Positions 32,105-42,149 of a stretch of DNA of 64,000 nt are shown here, piece by piece. Numbering within the stretch: position 1 is the stretch's first letter; each line of letters begins with the position of its first letter. Source of the DNA: Hyalangium ruber (GTDB taxonomy: Bacteria; Myxococcota; Myxococcia; Myxococcales; Myxococcaceae). The notes beneath the pieces were generated by a model. It was not told the origin of the DNA. It did not search any database and worked only from the letters and a program-made list of their open reading frames with translations. Made by a program: the position numbers and the translations under genes. The stretch spans positions 558,001 through 622,000 of the forward strand of contig NZ_JAXIVS010000001.1 in NCBI RefSeq assembly GCF_034259325.1. Reading direction: 5' to 3'.

Positions 32105-33873
32105 GAGCGCCGACCTCCCACCCCGAGCAGCAGCACGAGCGCCGCGAGGAAGACCAACGCCGAGGCGGGGCCTCCGGAGCAACCACACCCGTCCGGCGTG
32201 CCCCCTCCTCCGCTGCCGCCATCCGTTGGAGGGGGAGGAGGCGGAGGCTGCGTGCCAGCGTCGTTGCCGCAGAGCGTGCAACCCCCGTCCGTGGGGGCAT
32301 AGGGATCGAAGCACCCGCCACCGCTGCAGAAGTACCCGGAGGGGCAGTCGAGGTTGTTCTGGCAGCCCGGCTGGCACGCGAAGCCATCCCCCAGCGGGTT
32401 GCATGCGAGCGGCTGCTCACAGGTGCCCGCGCTGCAGTCCCGCATGCACATGCGCACGTTGCCGACGGCCCGGCAGGTGGAGCCTCCCGGACAGCCGCAG
32501 GCGGCGTTGGAGCAGGGCTGCGAGCAGACCCCCGTCGGCTGGTTGTTGATGAACAGGCACACCTGACCCGCGCTGCACTCCGAGGTCTGGTTGCACGGCG
32601 AGCCCACGGAGCGCCCGAGCCCCGTGTTCGCGAAGCAGATCCGGTCACACACGCGGCAGCTGAAGGCGGTCGGGCTGCTGCTGCCCACGTTGCAGTCCGA
32701 GTCGGTGTAGCAGTTGGGGACGCAGACGTTGCCCGTGGGCAGGGGCGAGCAGGTGTAGCCCACGCGGCAGTCACCACTTCCCACGCGGCACGACTTCAGG
32801 CAGCGGTTCCCGTTGCCGGTGGCCGTGCAGAGGGAGCCCGCGGGACAGTTGTCGTTGGGCGCCAGGGAGCAGGACTCCTGGCAGTAGCCGTCCTCCCAGG
32901 CGATGCCCGTGGAGGGCAGCGCCAGCTCATTCTGGCAGAGGCCGACCGCCGAGCCGCAGTCGCCATTGACGCCGCAGGGCTTGCCCACCTGGGTGATCGC
33001 CTCGTTGGGCACGGCGGTGCAAGCGGTGCCACCGTCCTGCAGGCTGCGCCGACAGACGAAGGGATCCGGGCAATCGCCCGGGTTGTTGAGGGCGCAGTTC
33101 TTGGTGCAGTAGCGGTACAGCAGACCGCCGTCCGACTTGTTGTAGGGGATGCAGTTCAGCCCGTTGCTGCACGGATCGCTCGGCGAACAGGGCGAGCCCA
33201 CCGCGCCGTTGTCCGGGTACTGACGGCACAGGTGCTCCTCGTCATGCACGTCGAGCGCGCGCCGGTTGCCTCCCGCGGGGAGCACCGCGTGCATCACCGC
33301 CTCCGTGGGGCTGTAGACGTCATCCAACCCCAGGCAGTGGCCGATCTCGTGGGTCAGCGCCGACTGAAGGTCCGTGCGTCCGCCGCTCGGGTCGGTGTTC
33401 GGCACCACCGTCCACAGGTAGTTCACCGCGTTGACGAAGATGTCGCACTGGTAGAGGTAGCCCGCGTAGGTGAGCGGGATGGAGCCCGTCTTCGCCTGCC
33501 CTCGACCGAGCGCCAGCTCGTAGTACGGGTCGGTATTGCTGGTGACCCAGACGGTGCTCACGTTGAATGCGTCGAACGCGTTGCCCACGTCGTTGGGGTT
33601 GATGGACGTGTTCTGGCTGGTGAGCCCCGCGTAGTTGAAGTCCGGGTACGCGCAGCCCACGTTCTCCCAGGCCTGGAAGGCATCCTGGGTGGCCTGGATG
33701 ACCGAGCTCAGGGAGATGCCCGCGGGAGTCTGGTTCCGACTGTCCACGTAGTAGGAGAACGGATTCTCCCGCGTGTTGAGCATCTTGTGGCCGAGGTAGG
33801 GGTATTCGTCCGCCCAGGCCGTGGCGCTGATCGCCACCCACGCGAGCACCACCGTCCATTGCAACCTGTTCAT
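32089..33873 (-). CDS. Secreted metalloprotease with MYXO-CTERM sorting tail
   Basis: 594 aa. A signal peptide (VVLAWVAISATAWA) leads to a zincin catalytic domain with HEIGHCLGLDD at 175-185. The third ligand position is Asp instead of His, as in snapalysin-type enzymes, and a Met-turn-like VMHAVLP follows. The middle (about 225-540) is a long string of short cysteine motifs (PCS.SDPC, CPAGSLC, CPSGYFC), like myxobacterial surface adhesion modules. The last 34 residues are a MYXO-CTERM tail: a Pro/Gly spacer, GCGCSGG, one membrane segment and RRSWQRR. Such tails are cleaved and anchored after export in myxobacteria. Its ATG overlaps the upstream stop by 4 bp. Confidence 0.92.
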   Translation of the reverse strand: MNRLQWTVVLAWVAISATAWADEYPYLGHKMLNTRENPFSYYVDSRNQTPAGISLSSVIQATQDAFQAWENVGCAYPDFNYAGLTSQNTSINPNDVGNAFDAFNVSTVWVTSNTDPYYELALGRGQAKTGSIPLTYAGYLYQCDIFVNAVNYLWTVVPNTDPSGGRTDLQSALTHEIGHCLGLDDVYSPTEAVMHAVLPAGGNRRALDVHDEEHLCRQYPDNGAVGSPCSPSDPCSNGLNCIPYNKSDGGLLYRYCTKNCALNNPGDCPDPFVCRRSLQDGGTACTAVPNEAITQVGKPCGVNGDCGSAVGLCQNELALPSTGIAWEDGYCQESCSLAPNDNCPAGSLCTATGNGNRCLKSCRVGSGDCRVGYTCSPLPTGNVCVPNCYTDSDCNVGSSSPTAFSCRVCDRICFANTGLGRSVGSPCNQTSECSAGQVCLFINNQPTGVCSQPCSNAACGCPGGSTCRAVGNVRMCMRDCSAGTCEQPLACNPLGDGFACQPGCQNNLDCPSGYFCSGGGCFDPYAPTDGGCTLCGNDAGTQPPPPPPPTDGGSGGGGTPDGCGCSGGPASALVFLAALVLLLGVGGRRSWQRR

Positions 33874-34415
33874 CGCTTGCCCCTCTCCTGCTTCGCCGGA
33901 GGCGGACTCGCCCGCCGGATCTCGTCAATCACCGCTTCGAGCGGACGCTGCGCGGGTCCTCCCTGGACCCGGCCGTTGAGCTGCACCTGGCGCGCGCCCT
34001 CCGCTCCGGATGTCACCGTCTGCTTGCCCGCGGCCAACCCCACCAGCGCGCACCGCTCCACCGCCTTCGGGTCCGGGCACCGCAGGAAGAACAGCGCCGT
34101 CTCCCCGACGGTCACGGTGGCATCGCCCGCCAGGCGCGATTCCCACAAGCCGCTCTTGCCGCCCACCTGGACCAGCTCCACCGCCGCGGGCCCCTTGCCC
34201 TGGTACGTCTCCAGCACCTCCAGGCGGAACAGCGTGGTCATCTGCCGCACGTTGCCCTCGGGCACGCGGACACGTGAGTCCAGCACGCGCGCGAGCACCA
34301 CGCGATCCGAGCCACGGGCCAGCTCGGTGATCGTCTGGAGAGGCCCTGTCGAGCCCAGGGCGAGCGAGGGCAGCGACAGGGCGAGCAGCAGCCCCAGGGG
34401 GCGAAGGAAAGACAT
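33870..34415 (-). CDS. Exported protein of unknown function, paralog of the left-edge gene
   Basis: 181 aa with a signal peptide (LLLALSLPSLALG). The mature region has ITELARGSDRVVLARVLDS, FRLEVLETYQGKG and GETALFFLRC, the same order of features as the truncated gene at 1-464. A Pro/Lys/Arg-rich C-terminus (PPPAKQERGKR) ends the protein. It lies 10 bp after hemD and overlaps the MYXO-CTERM protease start by 4 bp (ATGA), so translation with the protease is probably coupled. It may be a partner of the protease, but no function is known. Confidence 0.8.
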   Translation of the reverse strand: MSFLRPLGLLLALSLPSLALGSTGPLQTITELARGSDRVVLARVLDSRVRVPEGNVRQMTTLFRLEVLETYQGKGPAAVELVQVGGKSGLWESRLAGDATVTVGETALFFLRCPDPKAVERCALVGLAAGKQTVTSGAEGARQVQLNGRVQGGPAQRPLEAVIDEIRRASPPPAKQERGKR

Positions 34416-34425
34416 GGGGTGCAGC

Positions 34426-35187
34426 TTACCCGTGAACGGCGCGGATGGCGGCGTCGACGAGCCCTTCAGGAGTGGGCCGCTCCGCGACAGCTGCTACCTC
34501 CACCCCCAGCCGGGCCAGGGCCGCCGCCGTGGTAGGGCCGATGGCCACCACCCGGGCCTGCCCCAGTCGCTCCCGGCCAGCGGCCTCCAGGAACACCTCC
34601 ACCGTGCGCGGCGAGGCGAAGAGCACCACGTCCGGAGGCGCCGTCCGCAGCGCCTCCTGCGCCTCCGGAGACAGCGTCGCGGGAGTGCTCCGGTAGGCCG
34701 TTACCCGGGTGACACGGACGCCCTGCTCTCGCAGCGCCAGCTCCAGCTCGCGGCGCCCCTCCTCGGCGGCGGGCAGCAGCACCTCATCCTCCGGCTGCAG
34801 ATCGTCCCGAATGACTTCGTAGAGCCCCAGGCCCGTGCCCTCCGGAGGCTCGGCCACCACCTTCAGGCCATAGCCTTCGGCGGTCCGCGCGGTGCGAGGT
34901 CCCACCGCCGCCACCCGCACGAGGCCCATCCGGTCCGCCGTGCCGGCCTCGCGAAGCGCCTCCATCAGCGCCTCCACGGCCGAGGGACTGGCGAACACCA
35001 CCCAACGATAGCGTTGGATGGCCTCCGCCGCGGCCGCCAGGGGCCGGGAGTCCTCCGGAGGATGGAGCTCCAGCAGGGGGAGGCTGAGCACCTCCGCGCC
35101 TTCATCCTCCAGGAGGAAGCACAGCTCCTCCACCCGCTCCTTGGGGCGGGTCACCAGCACGCGCTTGCCGTCGAGTCGCCGTTCCAC
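34426..35187 (-). CDS. hemD: Uroporphyrinogen-III synthase
   Basis: 253 aa from a GTG start. It closes hydroxymethylbilane with inversion of ring D to give uroporphyrinogen III. The N-terminus LDGKRVLVTRPKER and the central FASPSAVEALMEAL, AVGPRTARTAEGYG and VTAYRSTP segments fit the two-domain HemD fold. As usual for this family, conservation is low. The GTG at 35187 lies 11 bp after the hemC stop; no strong ribosome-binding site is visible. Operon order hemX-hemA-hemC-hemD supports the call strongly. Confidence 0.93.
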   Translation of the reverse strand: MERRLDGKRVLVTRPKERVEELCFLLEDEGAEVLSLPLLELHPPEDSRPLAAAAEAIQRYRWVVFASPSAVEALMEALREAGTADRMGLVRVAAVGPRTARTAEGYGLKVVAEPPEGTGLGLYEVIRDDLQPEDEVLLPAAEEGRRELELALREQGVRVTRVTAYRSTPATLSPEAQEALRTAPPDVVLFASPRTVEVFLEAAGRERLGQARVVAIGPTTAAALARLGVEVAAVAERPTPEGLVDAAIRAVHG

Positions 35188-35198
35188 GGGCGCGGACT

Positions 35199-36143
35199 CT
35201 AGGACTTTGGAACGAAGCCGGTATTGCCAAAATGGCGAAGGATGTCTTGTGCGCCACGAGAGAGCAGCTCCTCGGCGAGCCGCTCCCCCAGGGCGTGGGC
35301 TTCCTGGGACGGGCCGCGCACCTCGCCGGCCACCACCTTGGAGCCATCCGGCTGGCCCACGAAGCCCCTCAGGTGTACCTCGCCGTCCGTCACGGTGGCG
35401 TGGCCCGCCATGGGAACCGTGCAGCCACCCTCCAGCTTCGCCAGCAGCGCGCGCTCGGCCATCACCGCCACGCGCGTCACCGCATCCTCGAGCGGCGCGA
35501 GCAGGCCGCGCACCTCGGCGTCCGCCGTGCGGCACTGAATGGCGAGCACGCCCTGCCCCACCGCCGGCAGGCTCACCGAGGGCGAGAGCACCTCGGTGAT
35601 CTCCTTCTCCAGCCCCAGGCGCTTGAGGCCCGCATAGGCCAGCATCGCGCCGGCCAGCCCCAGCTCCTTCGTCTTCGCCAGCCGTGTCTGCACGTTGCCG
35701 CGCAGGCTGACGATCTCCAGGTCCGGCCGCCGCGATCGCAGGATGCAGCTTCGGCGCAGTGAGGAGGTGCCCACCCGGGCGCCCTGGGGCAGCCGATCGA
35801 GCGTGAGCCCCGTGGGGCTGCAGAACGCGTCGCGAGGGTCCTCGCGCGCCGGCACCGCGGCGAGCATCAGCCCCTCGGGCAGCACCGACGTCATGTCCTT
35901 GAGGCTGTGGACGGCGATGTCCGCGCGCCCATCCAGCAGCGACTGCTCAATCTCTTTCACGAACAGCCCCTTGCCACCGATGGCGGACAAGGGAGCCGAG
36001 AGGAAGCGATCTCCCTCGGTGGTCATCTCCACCAGGGACACCTCGAGGCCGGGGTGGCGCGAGGCGAGCAGCGCGGCCACGTGACGGGCCTGCCAGAGCG
36101 CCAGCGGGCTCTGACGCGTGGCGATCCGCACCGCGCGGCTCAT
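35199..36143 (-). CDS. hemC: Porphobilinogen deaminase
   Basis: 314 aa. It polymerises four porphobilinogens into hydroxymethylbilane. Landmarks: [14 protein letters not shown] at the N-terminus, [14 protein letters not shown], the active-site Asp region AVHSLKDM, the Arg-rich VGTSSLRR and the dipyrromethane-binding C241 in [12 protein letters not shown]. The start overlaps the hemA stop by 4 bp (ATGA), giving translational coupling. Confidence 0.98.
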   Translation of the reverse strand: MSRAVRIATRQSPLALWQARHVAALLASRHPGLEVSLVEMTTEGDRFLSAPLSAIGGKGLFVKEIEQSLLDGRADIAVHSLKDMTSVLPEGLMLAAVPAREDPRDAFCSPTGLTLDRLPQGARVGTSSLRRSCILRSRRPDLEIVSLRGNVQTRLAKTKELGLAGAMLAYAGLKRLGLEKEITEVLSPSVSLPAVGQGVLAIQCRTADAEVRGLLAPLEDAVTRVAVMAERALLAKLEGGCTVPMAGHATVTDGEVHLRGFVGQPDGSKVVAGEVRGPSQEAHALGERLAEELLSRGAQDILRHFGNTGFVPKS

Positions 36144-37456
36144 CGCTTGCCTCCACTCGCGGCGGTGGGAGCGGCGCTCTCGGCCTCGGCGGTGGGCACC
36201 GACTCCTCGGCGAGACCGAACAGCTCGGCGGCGGCGCCCGCCAACCGGTTGCTCTCATGCTCCGGCCCCACGGCGCGCAGCTTCGCGGTGGGCTCGTGCA
36301 GCAGCTTGTTGACGATGGCGCGCCCCATGGCCTCGATGCTCTTGCGCTGCTTGTCGGTGAGCCCCTCGCCCATGCCCGCCAGCGTGCGCTCCACCTCGGC
36401 CTTGGCGATCTGCTCGGCCCGCTGCCGCAACCGCGCCAGCACCGGCACTCCGTCGCGCACCGCGCGGTCGCGCATGAAGCGCGACACCTCTTGAATGACG
36501 AGCACAGCGGCCTTCTGGGCCTCCTCGGCCCGCGCCGCCTCGTTCTCGGCGACGAACTTCTGGATGTCGTCCACGTCGTAGGCCGTTACCCAGTCCAGCT
36601 CAGCCACTTCTGGAGCAATGTCGCGCGGCACGGCCAGGTCCACCATGAACAGGGGCCGGAACCGGCGCGCCCTGCCCACCGCGCCCACGTTCTCCTTGGT
36701 GAACAGGGGCACTGGCGAGGCCGTCGAGCACACCACCACGTCGGCCTCCTTGAGCAGCACCTGCAGTTCCTCGAAGGGCCGGGCCACGCCGCCCACCTCG
36801 GCGGCCAGCGCCTCGGCGCGAGAGAGCGTCCGGTTGGTGATCAACACCCGGCCCGCCTTGGCCTGCTTCAGGTGCCGCGCGGCCAGCTCGCCCATCTCTC
36901 CCGCCCCCACCACCAGCACCGTCTTGTCCGACAGCTCATCGAAGACCTTGGAGGCCAGCGACACGGCCGCCGAGGCCATGGAGGTGGCCGCCCGACCGAT
37001 GGCCGTCTCGGTGCGCACGCGCTTGGCGCACGAGAAGGCCGAGGCGCACACGCGAGTGAGCACCCCACGCACCGCGCCCGCGCCCTGACCCAGCTCGAAA
37101 GCGTCCTTCACCTGCCCGAGGATCTGCGCCTCGCCCAGCACCATGGAGTCCAGGCTGGAGGCCACGCGGAACAAGTGCTCCAGCGCCCCGGCGCCCTGGT
37201 GCTCATAGAGGTGCTCCAGCGTCTCGGGACCGCCCAGCTCACTGAGCGCCTCACGCGCACGGACGCCCGCCTGCGAGATCTCGGGAGATGACACGTACAG
37301 CTCCACCCGGTTGCAGGTGGAGACGAGGAACGCCTCGGTAGGCGCCTGCGCCAGCCGCTGGAGCAGCTCCACCTGCCGGGGCTCCGGCAGCGCGAGCCGC
37401 TCACGCACGTTCAGGGGCGCCGTCCGGTGGGACAAGCCAATACAGAGCAGCTCCAT
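36140..37456 (-). CDS. hemA: Glutamyl-tRNA reductase
   Basis: 438 aa. It reduces glutamyl-tRNA to glutamate-1-semialdehyde, the first committed step of C5-pathway haem synthesis, which links to gltX and tRNA-Glu in the same window. The N-terminus is [18 protein letters not shown]. The catalytic nucleophile C48 lies in [11 protein letters not shown]. The NADPH domain has [19 protein letters not shown] helical dimerisation domain ends the protein. It starts 2 bp after hemX ends and overlaps hemC. Confidence 0.98.
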   Translation of the reverse strand: MELLCIGLSHRTAPLNVRERLALPEPRQVELLQRLAQAPTEAFLVSTCNRVELYVSSPEISQAGVRAREALSELGGPETLEHLYEHQGAGALEHLFRVASSLDSMVLGEAQILGQVKDAFELGQGAGAVRGVLTRVCASAFSCAKRVRTETAIGRAATSMASAAVSLASKVFDELSDKTVLVVGAGEMGELAARHLKQAKAGRVLITNRTLSRAEALAAEVGGVARPFEELQVLLKEADVVVCSTASPVPLFTKENVGAVGRARRFRPLFMVDLAVPRDIAPEVAELDWVTAYDVDDIQKFVAENEAARAEEAQKAAVLVIQEVSRFMRDRAVRDGVPVLARLRQRAEQIAKAEVERTLAGMGEGLTDKQRKSIEAMGRAIVNKLLHEPTAKLRAVGPEHESNRLAGAAAELFGLAEESVPTAEAESAAPTAASGGKR

Positions 37457-37458
37457 GG

Positions 37459-38268
37459 CTAGCGCCCGCCTCCGATGGTGGAGTTGTACGACGAGAGGAA
37501 GGACACGAGCACCAACCCGAAGCCCATCATGGTCAGCAGCGCCACGCGCCGGCCGCGCCAGCCAATCAGGACGCGTGCGCCCGCCAGCGCCGCGAACAGG
37601 CCCCAGGCCACGAAGGTGGCGAGGACCTTGGCATCCAACATCCAGGAGAACCCATGTGAGGAGCCCACGACGAAGAAGGCGCCGGTGGCCAGGGTGATGG
37701 ACAGCGCGATGAAGCCCCACACCACCAGCCGTCGATTGAGGGTGTCGAGGAACTCGAGCGAGGGCAGCCGGGAGAACAGCAGGCCGAAGCGCTTGCCCTT
37801 CACCTGCCGCTCCATCAGCAGGTACATGACGCCCACGCCGGCCGCCACGGCGAAGGCCGCCATGCCCAGCAGCGCGATGCTGATGTGCAGCGGCAGCAGC
37901 GGCTGGCGCATGGAGGACGACAGCGGCGCCTGCCCACCGTGCAGCAACAACCCGGGCAGCAGCACCGCCACCGCCAGCGGGGTGATGAACGCGCCGATGA
38001 CAGGCTTGCGGTAGAGCAGATCCAGCACCAACCCGAGGGCCAGCAGCAGGAAGGCGAGCGCGGAGAAGCCCTGCGCCGCGCCCACTGGCATGCCTCCCTG
38101 CGCGCCCATCAGCGAGAACAGGGACAAGCCATGCAGGGCCAGCCCTCCGCCCACCAATACCCGCCCGGCGAGGGCGAGCGCGTGCCACTGGCGTACCAGG
38201 TAGGCGAGATACACCAGCGCCGCGAAGGCGTAGGCGTGGCAGGCAAGCGAGACGAGGGATTGACTCAT
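37459..38268 (-). CDS. hemX: HemX-type CcsA-family membrane protein
   Basis: 269 aa with about 8 membrane segments. It belongs to the CcsA/ResC/HemX family of cytochrome c assembly proteins. The tryptophan-rich loop is reduced to SWMLDAKVLATFVAW, lacking the full WGxxWxWD motif of true cytochrome c synthases. That fits HemX, which sits with hemA in many bacteria and is thought to act on HemA level. Its gap to hemA is 2 bp. Confidence 0.85.
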   Translation of the reverse strand: MSQSLVSLACHAYAFAALVYLAYLVRQWHALALAGRVLVGGGLALHGLSLFSLMGAQGGMPVGAAQGFSALAFLLLALGLVLDLLYRKPVIGAFITPLAVAVLLPGLLLHGGQAPLSSSMRQPLLPLHISIALLGMAAFAVAAGVGVMYLLMERQVKGKRFGLLFSRLPSLEFLDTLNRRLVVWGFIALSITLATGAFFVVGSSHGFSWMLDAKVLATFVAWGLFAALAGARVLIGWRGRRVALLTMMGFGLVLVSFLSSYNSTIGGGR

Positions 38269-38302
38269 GGCGGCTGCGACATAACCCCGGGCGACCGTCA
38301 GG

Positions 38303-38671
38303 TCAGCCCATCTTGTTCAAGATGAAGGCGGCCAGAAGGTCCGTCTCGTTGTTCGGTTTCTTATCTCCCGGGCGAGGGGCCACGGCCACCTCGGTGACAT
38401 AGCCGGGCACCACCTCATAGGCGGTCTCTCCCACCAGCACGGAGGTCTCCAGGTGGTCGGCCCCCAGGCTGGCGAGTTGGGGCTCGGTCTTCACCTTGGC
38501 CACCAGCTGGTGGGTGTCCTCTCCGGAGACCAGCTTCACGAAATGCACGGCGGGCACGGTGGGGTAGCTGGCGCCACCCTCCGCCGCCACCACCAGCTTT
38601 CCGTCCCGGAGGTCGGCTTTGTCCCCCAGCGCCCACTCCTCGAGCTGAGCCTGAGGCAGAAAGAGCTTCAT
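38303..38671 (-). CDS. Small conserved protein at head of hem operon
   Basis: 122 aa, soluble and beta-rich (VPAVHFVKLVSGEDTHQLVAKV, ETAYEVVPGYVTEVAV). No catalytic motif or membrane segment. The ATG at 38671 is directly preceded by an in-frame GTG at 38674. It lies 34 bp before hemX and is the first gene of the minus-strand run. Proteins of this kind are found in myxobacteria without a known role. Confidence 0.75.
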   Translation of the reverse strand: MKLFLPQAQLEEWALGDKADLRDGKLVVAAEGGASYPTVPAVHFVKLVSGEDTHQLVAKVKTEPQLASLGADHLETSVLVGETAYEVVPGYVTEVAVAPRPGDKKPNNETDLLAAFILNKMG

Positions 38672-38871
38672 CACGTCCGCCAGCTTACATCAGCCCCGTT
38701 TCAAGGGCCCGTCTTCTCTTGGCGCTTGCCTGCTTGAAACGTCCCCAGACTGTCCGCATCTCACCTGCGTGGGGCTGGCAAGGGCTGGTCGAGCCTTGCA
38801 GGGCCCTCGGGGCGCGTACTAGACGCGCCAGCAGCCAGGCCCTCGCTTCTCAATGGCCTGAAGGAGACATC

Positions 38872-39201
38872 ATGGCAGGCGCAGACATCATGACCATCGG
38901 AGATGGGGATTTCGACAAGGAAGTGCTCAAGTCAGACACGCCGGTGCTCGTGGACTTCTGGGCGACCTGGTGCGCCCCGTGTCGGGCCATCGCCCCAGCC
39001 ATCGAGGAGCTGGCCTCGCAGTACAAGGGCAAGGTGAAGGTCGCCAAGCTCAACGTCGACGACAACCAGGACACCGCGCAGACGTACGGCATCCGCTCCA
39101 TCCCGACCCTGCTCGTCTTCAAGGGCGGCAAGGTGGTGGGCACCATCGTCGGCGCGGTTCCCAAGGGCCGCATCGAGGCGGAGATCACCAAGTCGCTGTA
39201 A
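38872..39201 (+). CDS. trxA: Thioredoxin
   Basis: 109 aa, the normal thioredoxin length. The active site is WCAPC (33-37) after VLVDFWAT, with the cis-Pro in IRSIPTLLVFKGG. It reduces protein disulfides in the cytoplasm. A strong AAGGAGA lies upstream of the ATG. It stands alone in a 200-bp/366-bp gap pair, with its own promoter region. Confidence 0.97.
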   Translation: MAGADIMTIGDGDFDKEVLKSDTPVLVDFWATWCAPCRAIAPAIEELASQYKGKVKVAKLNVDDNQDTAQTYGIRSIPTLLVFKGGKVVGTIVGAVPKGRIEAEITKSL

Positions 39202-39329
39202 GCCTCACCCTCTGTCCGCGCGGGGCTCGAATGCCTCGCGCGGCGGAGGTGCCGTGAACGAAGGTTGGAGCAGCGCCGTCTCGCGCGGGCTGAAGCGCTT
39301 GAGACCTGAATCGCAGCTCGCCTTCACCC

Positions 39330-39360
39330 GTCACGCCAGTCACGCTCCAGTCACGCTCCA
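39330..39360. repeat. Short direct repeat GTCACGC(T)CCA
   Basis: One 9-bp unit GTCACGCCA is followed without gap by two perfect 11-bp units GTCACGCTCCA. The 11-bp period places the copies on the same helical face, consistent with a protein-binding array, but it is only three units long. Confidence 0.55.
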
Positions 39361-39481
39361 CCGTCTATGGCCCCAGCACGGGTGAACCTGCCAGGTAACC
39401 CTTCTCTCGGCCACTTGACAGATCTGACCTCTCAGAGGGGGGACCGATCGAGCGAGTCGGGACAAATCCTTCAACCATGTG

Positions 39482-39510
39482 TTGACAGAATTTTCCTCAA
39501 AGGCCAAATA
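39482..39510 (+). promoter_or_regulatory. Candidate sigma-70 promoter for AT-hook protein gene
   Basis: A perfect -35 TTGACA (39482-39487) is followed by a 17-nt spacer and CAAATA (39505-39510), giving a leader of about 50 nt. The -10 is imperfect. The element lies in an unusually A/T-rich patch. Confidence 0.4.
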
Positions 39511-39567
39511 AGCGCCCACGTAGGCTTGTCTTGTTTAAGCCGCGAGTTCCGTTTTTCAGGAGTTGTC

Positions 39568-39903
39568 ATGGCTCGTCCTCGTAAGAGTCCCGTTTCCTCC
39601 CCCGCCCTGGCTCTGCCTCCCGCGCTCGCGTCCTGGGCGGAGGCGATCGGGGATGCGATCGGTCGAGGGCTGGCTCGTGCCCTCCATAACAGTGGCCTGG
39701 GAGCCACGGGCGGAAATCTGGCGGCGCCGATGCGCAAGCGTGGACGTCCGCCCAAGGTCTTCATGGGGCCCGTACCTCCCGAGCGGCGCTGCACCGTCCC
39801 GGGCTGTGAGCGCGAGTCTCGCTCCAAGGGGCTGTGCTCCGCGCACTACCAGGCCGAGCGGCGCCGCAACCTCGCGGCCAACAATAAGCCGAAGCCTTCT
39901 TGA
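39568..39903 (+). CDS. Small AT-hook and zinc-finger protein
   Basis: 111 aa from an ATG preceded by CAGGAG. An N-terminal region (about 1-48) is Ala/Leu rich. It is followed by the AT-hook core KRGRPPKVF (residues about 54-62), which binds the minor groove of A/T-rich DNA. A C-terminal Cys/His pattern (CTVPGCERESRSKGLCSAHYQAERR) of C-x4-C-x8-C-x2-H type is likely a zinc finger. A longer in-frame frame runs upstream to 39367 but lacks a ribosome-binding site. It is probably a chromosome- or promoter-binding protein. No homolog is recognised with certainty. Confidence 0.75.
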   Translation: MARPRKSPVSSPALALPPALASWAEAIGDAIGRGLARALHNSGLGATGGNLAAPMRKRGRPPKVFMGPVPPERRCTVPGCERESRSKGLCSAHYQAERRRNLAANNKPKPS

Positions 39904-39912
39904 AAGCGCTGC

Positions 39913-40668
39913 CTACTCGCCTCGCCAGGGGTCTCCCGGCGAGGTGGCCTTGAGCAGCTCCCACGCGGCGAGCACATCCACCGCTCGCTCGAGCTCGTTG
40001 GGCAGAGAGCGGGAGCGCCGGGACTGCAAATAGTCCTCGACGAAGGTCCGTAGCCGCATGCCCAGGAAGAGCCGAGCCAGGGACACCTCGGTCTGTCCCG
40101 AGAACTCCACGAACCGAATGCCGAAGCCGCTGCGCCCATCGGGGCCGTTGCGCTCCTCGCGGACGATCTGCGCGCGCGCCTGAACCGGTTCTGCCCCCTC
40201 CTCCAGCGCGAAGCGCACGTTGAGCTCCGTGCCCATGGGCATGAAGAACGTGCTCTCGAGGAAGGCCCCACTCACGCTCACGTTCAGCGAGGTGAAGGAA
40301 GCGGCGAAGGTCCGCGTTCCTCCCTCCTCTCGCCACAGCTCGAAGCGCGTGGCCAGGCGGGCCCGTGGGAAGTGCCGGTGCTCTGGCTCATCCCCCACCC
40401 GCGTCTCGATGATCGGCGCCAGCATGGGCGCGCCGCCTCGGCGACCCGAGGCTCCCGGACGTCCTGCCTCCTCGCCTCGGCCTGACGGGCGGCGCTCCTC
40501 GGGACGGGGAAAGGAGACCCGCGGCAGCGAGGGCTTGTCCGCGCCCTTGGCCGCGAGCGGGGAAGTTGGAGCTGCGATCGCCTCGGGCTTTTCGGGCTTC
40601 GCGGCAGGGGCGGAGGTGTCCGCCTCACGGGAGGGAGCTTTGCCCTTCCGGGCACCCTTGCTCTGCAT
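39913..40668 (-). CDS. PilZ-domain protein
   Basis: 251 aa. The first 110 residues are low-complexity (Lys/Pro/Ala/Arg rich). The C-terminal half is a PilZ domain with RARLATRFELW (RxxxR-type motif) and SLNVSVSGAFLE in place of the D/NxSxxG motif, and a strand LNVRFALEEG. These residues bind cyclic di-GMP in the family, so it may respond to the GGDEF protein at 48456. A strong GGAGGT lies before the ATG at 40668. It is divergent from mgtE. Confidence 0.88.
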   Translation of the reverse strand: MQSKGARKGKAPSREADTSAPAAKPEKPEAIAAPTSPLAAKGADKPSLPRVSFPRPEERRPSGRGEEAGRPGASGRRGGAPMLAPIIETRVGDEPEHRHFPRARLATRFELWREEGGTRTFAASFTSLNVSVSGAFLESTFFMPMGTELNVRFALEEGAEPVQARAQIVREERNGPDGRSGFGIRFVEFSGQTEVSLARLFLGMRLRTFVEDYLQSRRSRSLPNELERAVDVLAAWELLKATSPGDPWRGE

Positions 40669-40759
40669 CGTCACCTCCGCCGCGCTGGGAAAGAATCCCG
40701 TACCGGAACTGGCGCGATTCATACACCATGCGCCCGCTCCACCGCGCGCGGAGATTGTG

Positions 40760-42139
<1,380 letters not shown>

Positions 42140-42149
42140 CGCCCACCGG

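Larger units (their letters stand above)
39202..39567. other. 366-bp intergenic region with repeat and promoter candidate
   Basis: Between trxA and the AT-hook/zinc-finger gene. It holds a short triple direct repeat (39330-39360), a TTGACA-type promoter candidate (39482-39510) and local A/T-rich stretches that contrast with the surrounding sequence. No open frame with a ribosome-binding site or RNA gene was recognised. The gap is long for this window, so it may hold regulatory sites for the downstream gene. Confidence 0.5.

Noticed and set aside
32098-35202. A 1034-codon open frame on the plus strand
   Set aside because: Antisense to the MYXO-CTERM protease, exported protein and hemD genes; no domain and shadow-type composition.
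39367-39567. A 67-residue N-terminal extension of the AT-hook protein
   Set aside because: It lacks a ribosome-binding site, while the ATG at 39568 has CAGGAG at good distance; the upstream frame overlaps a promoter candidate.
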